Shown: positions 43,448 to 51,146 of the stretch, in pieces
Layout: each line of letters begins with the position of its first letter
Position numbering within the stretch: the first letter of the stretch is position 1
Assembly (NCBI GenBank): GCA_030537525.1
Contig: JAUNVU010000002.1
Coordinates: forward strand, 1 to 64,000
Length of the DNA: 64,000 nt
Source: Eubacteriales bacterium
GTDB taxonomy: Bacteria > Bacillota > Clostridia > Saccharofermentanales > DTU023
Direction of reading: 5' to 3'
The notes under the pieces: generated by a model
What the model saw: the letters and a program-made list of their open reading frames with translations, nothing else
Told to the model about the DNA's origin: nothing
Database searches by the model: none
Made by a program: the position numbers and the translations under genes

Positions 43448-44362
43448 ATGATAAAGCTAGAGAAAATTAGTAAAACTTATAAGACAAAACGTTCAGAGGT
43501 TGAGGCCCTGACGAACATTTCATTGACCGTCAAAAAAGGCCGAGTTGCTGGTCTTATTGGGCCAAACGGCGCTGGCAAGTCGACTCTGGTGAAGATAATC
43601 GTAGGTATTTTGCAACCGAGTTCAGGCTTAGTTAGAGTAGCTGATAAAATTCCCTATAGAGAGCGTCAAGAATTGGCACCACAGCTTGGCGTAATGTTTG
43701 GTAATCGGTCAAGTCTAATCTTCCAACTTCCATTAATTGATTCTGTGCTTTTGATGAAGGATATCTACGACCTGGATAATACAACGTATCGTAAAAGGTT
43801 AGATGAATATGTTTCAATCCTGGGACTGGCTGATTTATTAGATAAACGGGTACGTGAGATGAGCCTGGGTCAAAGAATAAAATCGGAATTACTAATCACT
43901 TTGCTGCACAATCCTAAAATTTTAATTTTTGATGAGCCAACACTTGGTTTGGATATAATTGCAAAACAAAGTTTCAGAAATATCTTACGTAATCTAGCAG
44001 CTAAAGAGGGAAAGACTATAGTTATTACCTCCCACGATTTGGTAGATATTGAGCAGAGTTGTGATGATGTTTTCCTGATAAATAAGGGCGAGCTATTACA
44101 GACCTTTGAACGTAAGATGTTTGAGCATGAAATAAGTGCTTATAGAGTGCTGACAGTCTCAAATGATATAGAGATACCGGCTGAAATAAGAGCCTACTTA
44201 CGAGAGAGTAATGATTTAAAACATAAGTTATTTTTGCCGAAGGGGGATCTGGATATGGTTATTAACGCCATCAGACTCACCAATGGAGCAGATATCAATT
44301 TTGAGGTTTCATCTCCCAATCTTGAGGACATGGTCTATGAGAATTATAAAGTGGAAAATTAG
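43448..44362 (+). CDS. ABC-2 exporter ATPase
   Basis: A 304-residue ATPase of the drug/antibiotic-exporter type (COG4586-like): Walker A GPNGAGKST, Q-loop region GVMFGNRSSLIFQLP, signature LSLGQR in the form MSLGQRIKSE, Walker B ILIFDEPTLGLD and H-loop ITSHDL. The C-terminal 80 residues are a regulatory extension. ATG 43448 has GAGAG 5 nt upstream; a TTG at 43436 is less likely. The first permease begins before this gene ends. Substrate unknown. Confidence 0.88.
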   Translation: MIKLEKISKTYKTKRSEVEALTNISLTVKKGRVAGLIGPNGAGKSTLVKIIVGILQPSSGLVRVADKIPYRERQELAPQLGVMFGNRSSLIFQLPLIDSVLLMKDIYDLDNTTYRKRLDEYVSILGLADLLDKRVREMSLGQRIKSELLITLLHNPKILIFDEPTLGLDIIAKQSFRNILRNLAAKEGKTIVITSHDLVDIEQSCDDVFLINKGELLQTFERKMFEHEISAYRVLTVSNDIEIPAEIRAYLRESNDLKHKLFLPKGDLDMVINAIRLTNGADINFEVSSPNLEDMVYENYKVEN

Positions 44363-45131
44363 ACTTATACTCCGCTACTTAGTTATTTCATACCGTAGTA
44401 AGATGGAATTTAAGAGTGAGTTTATTTCTTATCTGCTTTCTATGGTTCTAGAGTTTATTGCTATCGTCTTATTCTGGTTTTCATTAAAGAATTCGGGTGT
44501 AACCTTCGAAGGTTGGCAAAGCGAAGATATCATAGCGTTAAATGCATTTTTCCTAGTGAGCCAAGCAGTTGGTATATTCTCTTTTGGCTTCAGGGATATT
44601 GAATACAAAATTAACGATGGAAGTTTCGATAATTATTTGGCGAGGCCTCATTCGCCATTTTTTCTATTAGCTCTCGAACGTCTTAATCTCATTTATTTCC
44701 TTTTTAATTTTGTCGTAGGCATTAGTCTTATTACCTTCCTATACTTAACGTACTCAATTCAGCTGATCTCAGTATTTAAGGCATTATTTGTTTCCGTGAT
44801 AGGGACAGTTTCTCTTGAGCTTATCTACATGTCATTTAGCTTATTATCTTTTCGTTTTGGCAGGATATATTACGCTAGAGAATTGTTCTTTAGCTTTTCA
44901 AAAGCTGCTAGGTATCCGCTTGATATCTTTCCAACAAGTTTACTTCGGGTTTTCACCTTCTTGTTGCCAATCGTGTTTCTTGCAAGTTTTCCAGCAAGGA
45001 TTTTAATGGGAAGAATGTCAGATAGCACACAGGTCATACTTCTTAGCGTTCTAATCTTATCTATACAGTTGTTAATCTATCGGCTTTTGAAAGAAAGAGC
45101 CCTGAGAATTTACTCTTCCACAGGTAACTAG
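44337..45131 (+). CDS. ABC-2 permease subunit 1
   Basis: A 264-residue membrane protein with about six spans, similar to COG4587-type permeases (YRSKMEFKSEFISYLLSMVL; FRDIEYKINDGSFDNYLARP). The motif of a short amphipathic entry helix and a loop with GSFDNYLARP is typical. The start is ATG 44337 with GAGGA 9 nt upstream, overlapping the ATPase by 26 nt. Works with the next gene as a heterodimeric channel. Confidence 0.82.
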   Translation: MRIIKWKIRLILRYLVISYRSKMEFKSEFISYLLSMVLEFIAIVLFWFSLKNSGVTFEGWQSEDIIALNAFFLVSQAVGIFSFGFRDIEYKINDGSFDNYLARPHSPFFLLALERLNLIYFLFNFVVGISLITFLYLTYSIQLISVFKALFVSVIGTVSLELIYMSFSLLSFRFGRIYYARELFFSFSKAARYPLDIFPTSLLRVFTFLLPIVFLASFPARILMGRMSDSTQVILLSVLILSIQLLIYRLLKERALRIYSSTGN

Positions 45132-45133
45132 CT

Positions 45134-45919
45134 ATGAGTAAGGCATACTTTAGAAGATTAAAATTGAGCATCAAAGAAGAGGGTATTTTCGGTATTAACT
45201 TCTGCTTCAGTCTGCTACTTTTACCAGTACAGGCTATAATCGCATTTTTCCTATGGACTCAAGGGTTAGGACCTATGCAAATTGGAGGATTCTCTGCAAA
45301 TAGAATGGTTTTGTATTATATCTTTCAAAACATTCTAATGATTACCTATCAATCTGCTCTTTATGTTGCTTATGAGGTATCAAATGATATCTCTAGCGGT
45401 AATATTATAGTCTGGCTTTTCCGGCCAATATCCTACGCAAAATTAAAATATGCTGAGAAGTTTGGCTTTTTTATTCTTAGAATGGCCGTTGGATACCTAT
45501 CTTTTATCATCTTTTCAGTAATCTTGAAGCAGAATATTTCTATTATTCAATATTTTCTATCGCTTGCCTGCACAATTATTGGCTTTACACTATTATTTCA
45601 AATTCAGCTACTTATAGGTCTGTTGGCATTCCGTCTAAAAAACGTTCTTCAACTACGGGACTTCGTTATGGACATTCTATGGATATTAGGCGGAACTCTG
45701 CTTCCTTTAGATTTCTTTCCAGTATTTCTAAGAGACTTCCTGCAGTATACTGTGATTCCTCTGGTCTATTATTTACCTGGGAAGATACTTTTGACCCAAT
45801 TATCTACAGTCGAAACATGGGTCATTTTTGCTTCAGCAATATCACGCATTGTAGTTTACTCACTTCTAATTAAACTACTGTGGAGGCTAGACTCCATGAA
45901 GGCAAACCAAGGGGCATAA
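45134..45919 (+). CDS. ABC-2 permease subunit 2
   Basis: A 261-residue six-span permease, the partner of the previous one (COG3694-like). NDISSGNIIVWLFRPISYAKL corresponds to the same loop as in subunit 1 (shown in part as SGNIIVWLFRP), and GGTLLPLDFFP marks the last hairpin. It starts 2 nt after the preceding stop. The three genes form a complete exporter of the daunorubicin-like uncharacterised class. Substrate unknown; no biosynthetic genes lie nearby. Confidence 0.82.
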   Translation: MSKAYFRRLKLSIKEEGIFGINFCFSLLLLPVQAIIAFFLWTQGLGPMQIGGFSANRMVLYYIFQNILMITYQSALYVAYEVSNDISSGNIIVWLFRPISYAKLKYAEKFGFFILRMAVGYLSFIIFSVILKQNISIIQYFLSLACTIIGFTLLFQIQLLIGLLAFRLKNVLQLRDFVMDILWILGGTLLPLDFFPVFLRDFLQYTVIPLVYYLPGKILLTQLSTVETWVIFASAISRIVVYSLLIKLLWRLDSMKANQGA

Positions 45920-45983
45920 AAGACACCACTTCTTAAATTGAACACAAGAGACTCAGCATTTCGCACGTGGTGGAAATAGGAAT

Positions 45984-46400
45984 ATGTTAAAGCCCTATAG
46001 ATTGCCAAGAGGAGTTTATTCACATGAATCGGCACTTTTTTTACATGGTCTAAGCGATGAGAATCCTGCAAAACTGGTGCTCACTATTCCGTCTGGTTGG
46101 AATAGCTCCTTATTGAAAGAACATGACTTGTATACTTTCTACTATTTAAAGGATGAACTTTGGAAGTTAGGGCAGGTTAAGGTGGAAACACCTTATGGGA
46201 ATATTGTTACTGCTTATTGTAAAGAACGAACGATAGCCGAGATGTTGGCAAAACAAACACGTTGAGACCGAAACTTAATTCTGCAAGCGTTGGATATGGG
46301 GTTGAGAGAGAACAACCTGGATTCTCTTCAATTAGTAAATTACGCTAAGATTTTTAATGCTCTAGATATCATGAGAGCTTATTTAGAGGTTCTATTATGA
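45984..46400 (+). pseudogene. Type IV antitoxin AbiEi, truncated and interrupted by TGA
   Basis: The frame matches the central AbiEi domain (GVYSHESALFLHGLSDENPAK; TPYGNIVTAYCKERTIAEML, given here in part: GVYSHESALFLHGL, VETPYGNIV). A TGA at 46263-46265 stops it, but the same frame continues with family sequence to LEVLL and a second stop at 46398 (YAKIFNALDIMRAYLEVLL). The N-terminal winged-helix domain is absent, and no AbiEii nucleotidyltransferase toxin follows. AbiE systems give abortive infection against phage and stabilise mobile DNA. This copy looks dead. Confidence 0.75.
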
Positions 46401-46479
46401 TGTTTAGAAGTGCACTACGTGAGCCCAGTTTTATTTGAAACCAGTAAGTGTATCCTTAAAAACTAATTCGAAATTGAAA

Positions 46480-46511
46480 AAACCCTAGAAGTGTAGTGCT
46501 TCTAGGGTTTT
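46480..46511. terminator. Flavodoxin terminator, copy 2 of the 32-bp direct repeat
   Basis: Identical to 43211-43242. The same 12-bp stem with 7-nt loop. The minus-strand side is followed by TTTTTTCAATTTCG, so it ends the flavodoxin gene; the plus side ends the cassette. Confidence 0.88.
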
Positions 46512-46530
46512 CTGTTTGATCTTAAATTGC

Positions 46531-46950
46531 TTACTTAGCGAATGCTTCGCCCTTTTCCTTCAGCTCATCGAGGGCTGAGGGATCTGGTGTCTCATTGAAG
46601 GTGTAGATCTCTACGACATCGAGACCATCTTCTCTGGCTTGATCAGCGAAGGTTTCCATGTACTCGCCGCCGCCCCAGCCGTAGCTGCCAAATAGAAAGA
46701 CTTTTTTGCCTTCAAAAGCGGACTTGTTGTCATCATAGAATGGCATGAATTCGGACTCATCCATTTCTTCGGTACCCTGGGCTGGTGAACCAAGTGCGAA
46801 GGCATCGCAGCTTGCAACTTCGTCGCTATCTGCCTCGCTCACTTGATTGTAGACGAGTTCTGCGCCTGCAGCTTCTACGCCATCGGCGAAGGCTCTGGCC
46901 ATTTCTTCAGTGTTTCCAGAAGTAGTAAAGTAAAATACGCCAACTTTCAT
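46531..46950 (-). CDS. Flavodoxin
   Basis: A small FMN electron carrier of 139 residues. The phosphate-binding loop is TTSGNTEEMA (9-18), the first flavin loop is GSPAQGTEEMDES (an acidic, Gly-containing variant) and the second is GSYGWGGGEYM. It replaces ferredoxin in low-potential electron transfer, often when iron is short. AAGAGG lies 8 nt before the ATG; an extended -10 promoter is about 70 nt upstream. Confidence 0.93.
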   Translation of the reverse strand: MKVGVFYFTTSGNTEEMARAFADGVEAAGAELVYNQVSEADSDEVASCDAFALGSPAQGTEEMDESEFMPFYDDNKSAFEGKKVFLFGSYGWGGGEYMETFADQAREDGLDVVEIYTFNETPDPSALDELKEKGEAFAK

Positions 46951-47018
46951 GTAGTACCTCTTTTCAAATAAATAATATGTATTCTAATAATAAGTGCTAG
47001 GCTTTTGCCTGCCCATAG

Positions 47019-47047
47019 ATTATAGCAAAAACCCCAGATGAAGCCTG
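47019..47047 (-). promoter_or_regulatory. Flavodoxin promoter with inverted repeat
   Basis: On the minus strand TG-C-TATAAT (47027-47019) is an extended -10. Just upstream GGGGTTTTT closes a CCCAG/CTGGG inverted repeat, which could be an operator. Downstream in the leader one dispersed 10-bp motif (47000) can form a small hairpin. Confidence 0.5.
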
Positions 47048-47182
47048 GATAACTGGGCCTTTTCTGGAAATCGCAGCATATGTTACATCTCCTCGCTTAG
47101 AATTCATTGTGACAGGGCTTGCTTTTAGCTATTTGGTTGGCTCTCTGATATAATTCGACTAGTTATAATTGAGGAGGCCAAG

Positions 47183-47890
47183 ATGAGTGACCGCATCCTA
47201 ATCGTGGACGATGAGAGTAATATTGTCGAAATTCTCGAGGCTAATTTGCAGCGAGAGGGCTACAAGACGCTGGTCGCCTATGATGGTCACACAGCCTTGA
47301 AAATAGCTCTAGAAGAGAACCCCGACTTAATTTTATTAGATTGTATGCTGCCTGGTATCGATGGCTTCGATATCTGTAAGCGTCTGCGCGAAGAGCGCCG
47401 CCTGATGCCGATTATCATGTTGACCGCGAAGAGCGAGGAAATAGATAAAGTTCTAGGACTAGAGCTTGGTGCCGATGACTATATGACCAAGCCTTTCAGT
47501 GTCCGCGAGGTTCTGGCTAGGGTTAAGGCACAGCTTAGACGCAATCGCTTCGTCGATGAGCAAGATGGCGGCGGCAATAGGCGACTGTATTTCGGACAGT
47601 TAGTTATCGACGAAGACGCCTTTCAAGTCACCTATGACGATGTGGAGATCCCCCTTACTTTAAGAGAATTTGAATTAGTCTTGTTCCTGGCCAAACACGC
47701 GGGACAGGTGTTTTCACGTGAGACCCTGCTCGAAGAGGTTTGGGGCTATGACTACTTCGGAGATGTCAGAACTGTCGATGTTACTGTGCGCCGGACCCGA
47801 GAGAAGCTAGAACCAGACCAAGATAATTACCGCTATCTTCTGACTAAGCGCGGTGTCGGTTATTACTTTAATCGCGACTTAATGGTATAG
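47183..47890 (+). CDS. walR: WalR-like response regulator
   Basis: A 235-residue OmpR/PhoB-type regulator. The receiver domain has the acidic pocket DDE (9-11), phosphorylation site Asp53 and Lys103 (MTKPF). The C-terminal winged helix carries LREFELVLFLAKHAGQVFSR and VDVTVRRTREKL. Adjacent to a single-span kinase and murA, it most resembles WalR/VicR, which controls wall hydrolases. GAGGAGG is a strong SD; TATAAT is at 47149-47154. The WalR name rests on similarity and context. Confidence 0.85.
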   Translation: MSDRILIVDDESNIVEILEANLQREGYKTLVAYDGHTALKIALEENPDLILLDCMLPGIDGFDICKRLREERRLMPIIMLTAKSEEIDKVLGLELGADDYMTKPFSVREVLARVKAQLRRNRFVDEQDGGGNRRLYFGQLVIDEDAFQVTYDDVEIPLTLREFELVLFLAKHAGQVFSRETLLEEVWGYDYFGDVRTVDVTVRRTREKLEPDQDNYRYLLTKRGVGYYFNRDLMV

Positions 47891-47893
47891 AAA

Positions 47894-49243
47894 TTGCTTC
47901 CCCTCTGGCTGACACTTGCTGCAGGGCTTGGCTTCATTGTGGCCTGGCTTCTTGTAAAAGGAGAATACGACGCAGAGCGCCGCAGTTTAGAACGTCGTTT
48001 GAAACGTGCAGTAGCAGAGGCCAAATTCAAGGATTCATCGGCTGAGCGTCTGTTGGCAACTCTAGAACTCGGCGTCCTCTCGTATCACCAGGACGGGCAG
48101 CTGATCTCAGCTAACAGGGCGGCCAGAATCTTGATGCCAAGGCCGCCTCAGACCTTTCGTGACTTTCTGGAAATCTATGGCGATGATCCCGCCTTTCGTT
48201 CTTCTATTTGGCTTAATTCACCCCTTGCCGTCTCAATTTATCGTAAGGATAATATCAGTTTACGACTACAAGTTCAGACTCCTGAGATGGCCGCAGGTCA
48301 TATCGTTATTGTTCAAGATTATAGTGGTCAAGATAAGGAAGAGCGGATGCGGAAAGACTTCGTTGCCAATGTCTCGCACGAATTGAAAACGCCATTAACG
48401 ACGATTAAAACCTATTCAGAATCCCTGCTCGAGTGGGGCATTGATGAGAAGAGCAAAGAGGCGCTGAAGAAGGATATGCAGCGTATCTTTGATGATTCTG
48501 AGCGCATGGAAAAATTAATCTCCGACCTCCTATTATTATCGAGCCTTGACGGTCGTGGCCTCCACCTGAATATTGAGCAAGGCGATCTCTCCTGGGTTAT
48601 CAAGCAGACTTGTGAGAGATTACAGTATCAGGCTGAGGAGAGGGGTTGTAAGCTCAGCTGCCAGGTGATGAATAGAATTCCACCCATTTATCTAGATCGC
48701 AGCTCCATTGAACGAATTGCGACCAATCTGATTTCTAATGCCTTAAAGTATAGTCGGCCAGGCAAGTCAGTTGACGTCTTTATTGGCGCGGTGAGAGATG
48801 GTGTTTACTTTAAGGTGAAAGACGAGGGTTATGGTATCGGCCTTGAGGATCAAGAGCATTTGTTCGACCGCTTTTTCCGCGTGGATCAGACGGGTTCGAG
48901 GAGACATGGCGGCACAGGTCTAGGGCTGGCGATAGTAAAGGAATTAGTTGAGCTTCATCAGGGAAGAATAGATGTCAATTCGGTACTGGGCAAGGGTAGT
49001 GAATTTACGGTAATCTTGCCAAGCTCGCAGAAATTACTCTGTGACACATTGGAAGCCCTCCTGGAACAAAAGAGCTTAGATTCAATTGGAGAGTCGGCAG
49101 CAGCCGACCTATCTGAACTTGCTAGGAAACTTGGGATTGTGGCAAAATGGTCTTCCTTGAGCCCTCGCGAAATTAGGGAGCTAAAGGACATCGTCAGTGC
49201 CAGCTCAGTGGCTGAGTTTGCAGCCAAAAAACGGCAGAAGTAG
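47894..49243 (+). CDS. walK: WalK-like sensor histidine kinase
   Basis: A 449-residue kinase with one N-terminal span (about 5-22) and almost no extracellular part, a PAS-like region (about 50-145), HisKA with His162 in NVSHELKTPLTTI, and an HATPase domain (NLISNALKYS, DEGYGIG, GGTGLGLAIV). This layout resembles streptococcal VicK. About 75 residues extend beyond the catalytic domain (from about 375), helical and charged, which is unusual. TTG start, 3 nt after the walR stop. Confidence 0.88.
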   Translation: MLPLWLTLAAGLGFIVAWLLVKGEYDAERRSLERRLKRAVAEAKFKDSSAERLLATLELGVLSYHQDGQLISANRAARILMPRPPQTFRDFLEIYGDDPAFRSSIWLNSPLAVSIYRKDNISLRLQVQTPEMAAGHIVIVQDYSGQDKEERMRKDFVANVSHELKTPLTTIKTYSESLLEWGIDEKSKEALKKDMQRIFDDSERMEKLISDLLLLSSLDGRGLHLNIEQGDLSWVIKQTCERLQYQAEERGCKLSCQVMNRIPPIYLDRSSIERIATNLISNALKYSRPGKSVDVFIGAVRDGVYFKVKDEGYGIGLEDQEHLFDRFFRVDQTGSRRHGGTGLGLAIVKELVELHQGRIDVNSVLGKGSEFTVILPSSQKLLCDTLEALLEQKSLDSIGESAAADLSELARKLGIVAKWSSLSPREIRELKDIVSASSVAEFAAKKRQK

Positions 49244-49252
49244 GAGGTTGTC

Positions 49253-50527
49253 TTGTCCATTTATCGCATCCAAGGTGGAATACCACTACATGGTGAGGTG
49301 ACGATTAGCGGTTCAAAGAACGCAGCACTTGGCGTTCTAGCCGCTGCCATGGCAATTGATGGCCCCTCAGTTATCGAAAATGTACCCCGTGTTTCCGATA
49401 TAGAAACTTTATTGAGAATATTCTCTAAGCTTGGAGCAGATGTTGAGTGGCTGAGTCACGATACAGTAAGCATCGATCCAACGAAGGTGACTAGTCCAGA
49501 AGCCTTGATGCCAGAGGTTCATGAGCTGCGTGGTTCGTATTACCTACTGGGCGCCTTTCTTGGTCGCTTCAGTCGAGTTCGTCAGGCGCTGCCAGGAGGT
49601 TGTAATTTCGGCTCTAGACCAATTGACCTACACCTCAAGGGCTTCACAGCTCTCGGTGCCGCAAATCAGCGGATGACAGACGAGCAAATTGAGATCGAGG
49701 CAGAGCGCGGTCTCAAGGGAGCATCGATTTTTCTCAATGTAGTATCTGTCGGCGCCACCATTAATATCATGCTGGCGGCAGTTCATGCAGAGGGCGTCAC
49801 CGTGATCGATAACGCAGCTAAGGAGCCTCATATCGTTGATGTGGCAAACTTCTTGAACGCCATGGGTGCCGAGGTCAGAGGTGCCGGTACCGATGTCATC
49901 AAGATCAACGGGAAAGCGGTTTTGCCTGGTCGCAAGACCTACGCCATAATTCCTGATCAGATTGAGGCAGGTACCTTTATGATGATGGCACCGTTGACGC
50001 ACGGAGATATCAAGGTCAACAATGTAATTCCCACCCATATGGAGCCCCTGACCAATAAATTAATAGAGATGGGCTGCCTAGTGGAGGTTGGTGACGACTC
50101 CATTCGCACTGTTTTACGACCAGATGAAACCTATACAGCAACTACTTTCAAGACCATGCCATATCCTGGCTTTCCAACCGACTTGCAGCCACAGACGGTC
50201 GCCATGCTCTGTGGAGCAGAGGGATCAGGTCGGGTGATTGAAAATGTCTGGGACAATCGCTACCAGTATATTGAGCATTTGCAGAGAATGGGTGCCAATA
50301 TTATGTGTTCTGGTCGTCTGGCTATCATCCAAGGTGGTGTACCGCTGAAACCTGCGACTGTACCCTGTAGAGACCTACGAGCTGGTGCTGCCATGGTGAT
50401 GGCGGCCCTGGCGACTGAAGGCGAGTCTGTTATTGAGCAAATAGAGACTATTGAACGTGGCTACGAGAACTTTGTCCAGAAACTACAGGGTCTGGGAGCG
50501 AGAATTAGTGAAGAACGGTCGAAATAA
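49253..50527 (+). CDS. murA: UDP-N-acetylglucosamine 1-carboxyvinyltransferase
   Basis: First committed step of peptidoglycan synthesis: adds enolpyruvate to UDP-GlcNAc. The 424-residue protein opens YRIQGGIPLHGEVTISGSKN and has the catalytic Cys117 in LPGGCNFGSRP, the residue fosfomycin modifies; the enzyme should therefore be fosfomycin-sensitive in principle. PYPGFPTDLQPQ is also canonical. Start TTG with TAGGAGG overlapping the kinase stop. The pth gene begins inside its last codons. Confidence 0.96.
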   Translation: MSIYRIQGGIPLHGEVTISGSKNAALGVLAAAMAIDGPSVIENVPRVSDIETLLRIFSKLGADVEWLSHDTVSIDPTKVTSPEALMPEVHELRGSYYLLGAFLGRFSRVRQALPGGCNFGSRPIDLHLKGFTALGAANQRMTDEQIEIEAERGLKGASIFLNVVSVGATINIMLAAVHAEGVTVIDNAAKEPHIVDVANFLNAMGAEVRGAGTDVIKINGKAVLPGRKTYAIIPDQIEAGTFMMMAPLTHGDIKVNNVIPTHMEPLTNKLIEMGCLVEVGDDSIRTVLRPDETYTATTFKTMPYPGFPTDLQPQTVAMLCGAEGSGRVIENVWDNRYQYIEHLQRMGANIMCSGRLAIIQGGVPLKPATVPCRDLRAGAAMVMAALATEGESVIEQIETIERGYENFVQKLQGLGARISEERSK

Positions 50528-51095
50528 ATTAATCGTCGGTCTTGGTAATCCTGGAGATAAGTATGAGCTCAGTTGGCATAATCTGGGCTGGCTTGCCGTA
50601 GATCTTCTAGCAAGGAAGCGGCATCTAGCCATGCGGCGCCTACGCTTCGAAGCCTATTTTGATGATTATAGATTGAATGAGCAGAAAGTCTTCGTAATGA
50701 AGCCCCTCACCTACATGAATAATTCCGGGCGGGCAATTCGCCAGGCCCTGAATTTTTATAATTTGAAGCCCGAGGATATTATCGTCATCTACGACGATAT
50801 AGATCTCGATTTTGGCATCTTGAGAATTAGAGACCGAGGTAGTTCAGCTCATCACAATGGGATCAAATCTGTTATCTCTGAGCTCGGCAGCGAGAATTTC
50901 ACGAGGATTCGCCTAGGCTTTGGCCCGCAAGATAGAAGTCGTGAATTGATACCTCAGGTTCTCGAGTGGATACCGAAGGATAAGCAGACTGCCACCTTAG
51001 AATTGTTGGAGAAGGCAGTCATTGCAGCCGAGATGATTATAACTGAAGGTGTAGGTTACGCTCAGGCCAGAATGAATGGTCGTGTTGTGGAATAG
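50508..51095 (+). CDS. pth: Peptidyl-tRNA hydrolase
   Basis: Frees tRNA from peptidyl-tRNA that has dropped off ribosomes. The 195-residue protein has KLIVGLGNPGDKYELSWHNLG (in part: VGLGNPG and WHNLG with catalytic His), MKPLTYMNNSG, the catalytic Asp in IYDDIDLDFG, and SSAHHNGIKS. I chose GTG 50508 (GGGAG 9 nt upstream) because upstream residues do not match the family; it overlaps murA by 20 nt. Confidence 0.95.
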   Translation: MKNGRNKLIVGLGNPGDKYELSWHNLGWLAVDLLARKRHLAMRRLRFEAYFDDYRLNEQKVFVMKPLTYMNNSGRAIRQALNFYNLKPEDIIVIYDDIDLDFGILRIRDRGSSAHHNGIKSVISELGSENFTRIRLGFGPQDRSRELIPQVLEWIPKDKQTATLELLEKAVIAAEMIITEGVGYAQARMNGRVVE

Positions 51096-51146
51096 CTTAG
51101 GCAAAGGCCTAGTGGAATAGCGTCTAAGAGATAGCTAGGAGGAATT

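Larger units (their letters stand above)
43211..46511. mobile_element. ABC-exporter/AbiEi cassette between duplicated terminators
   Basis: About 3.27 kb between two identical 32-bp terminators next to tRNA-Thr. The content (ABC-2 exporter and a toxin-antitoxin remnant) is visibly more AT-rich than its neighbours and lacks the dispersed 10-bp motif. Simplest reading: an insertion by recombination into, or duplicating, the terminator that once lay between tRNA-Thr and the flavodoxin gene. No recombinase is present. Confidence 0.5.

Noticed and set aside
45984-46400. Recoding of TGA as an amino acid in the AbiEi frame
   Set aside because: TGA ends normal genes here (for example the MATE gene at 13942-13944), and no SECIS-like element is evident.
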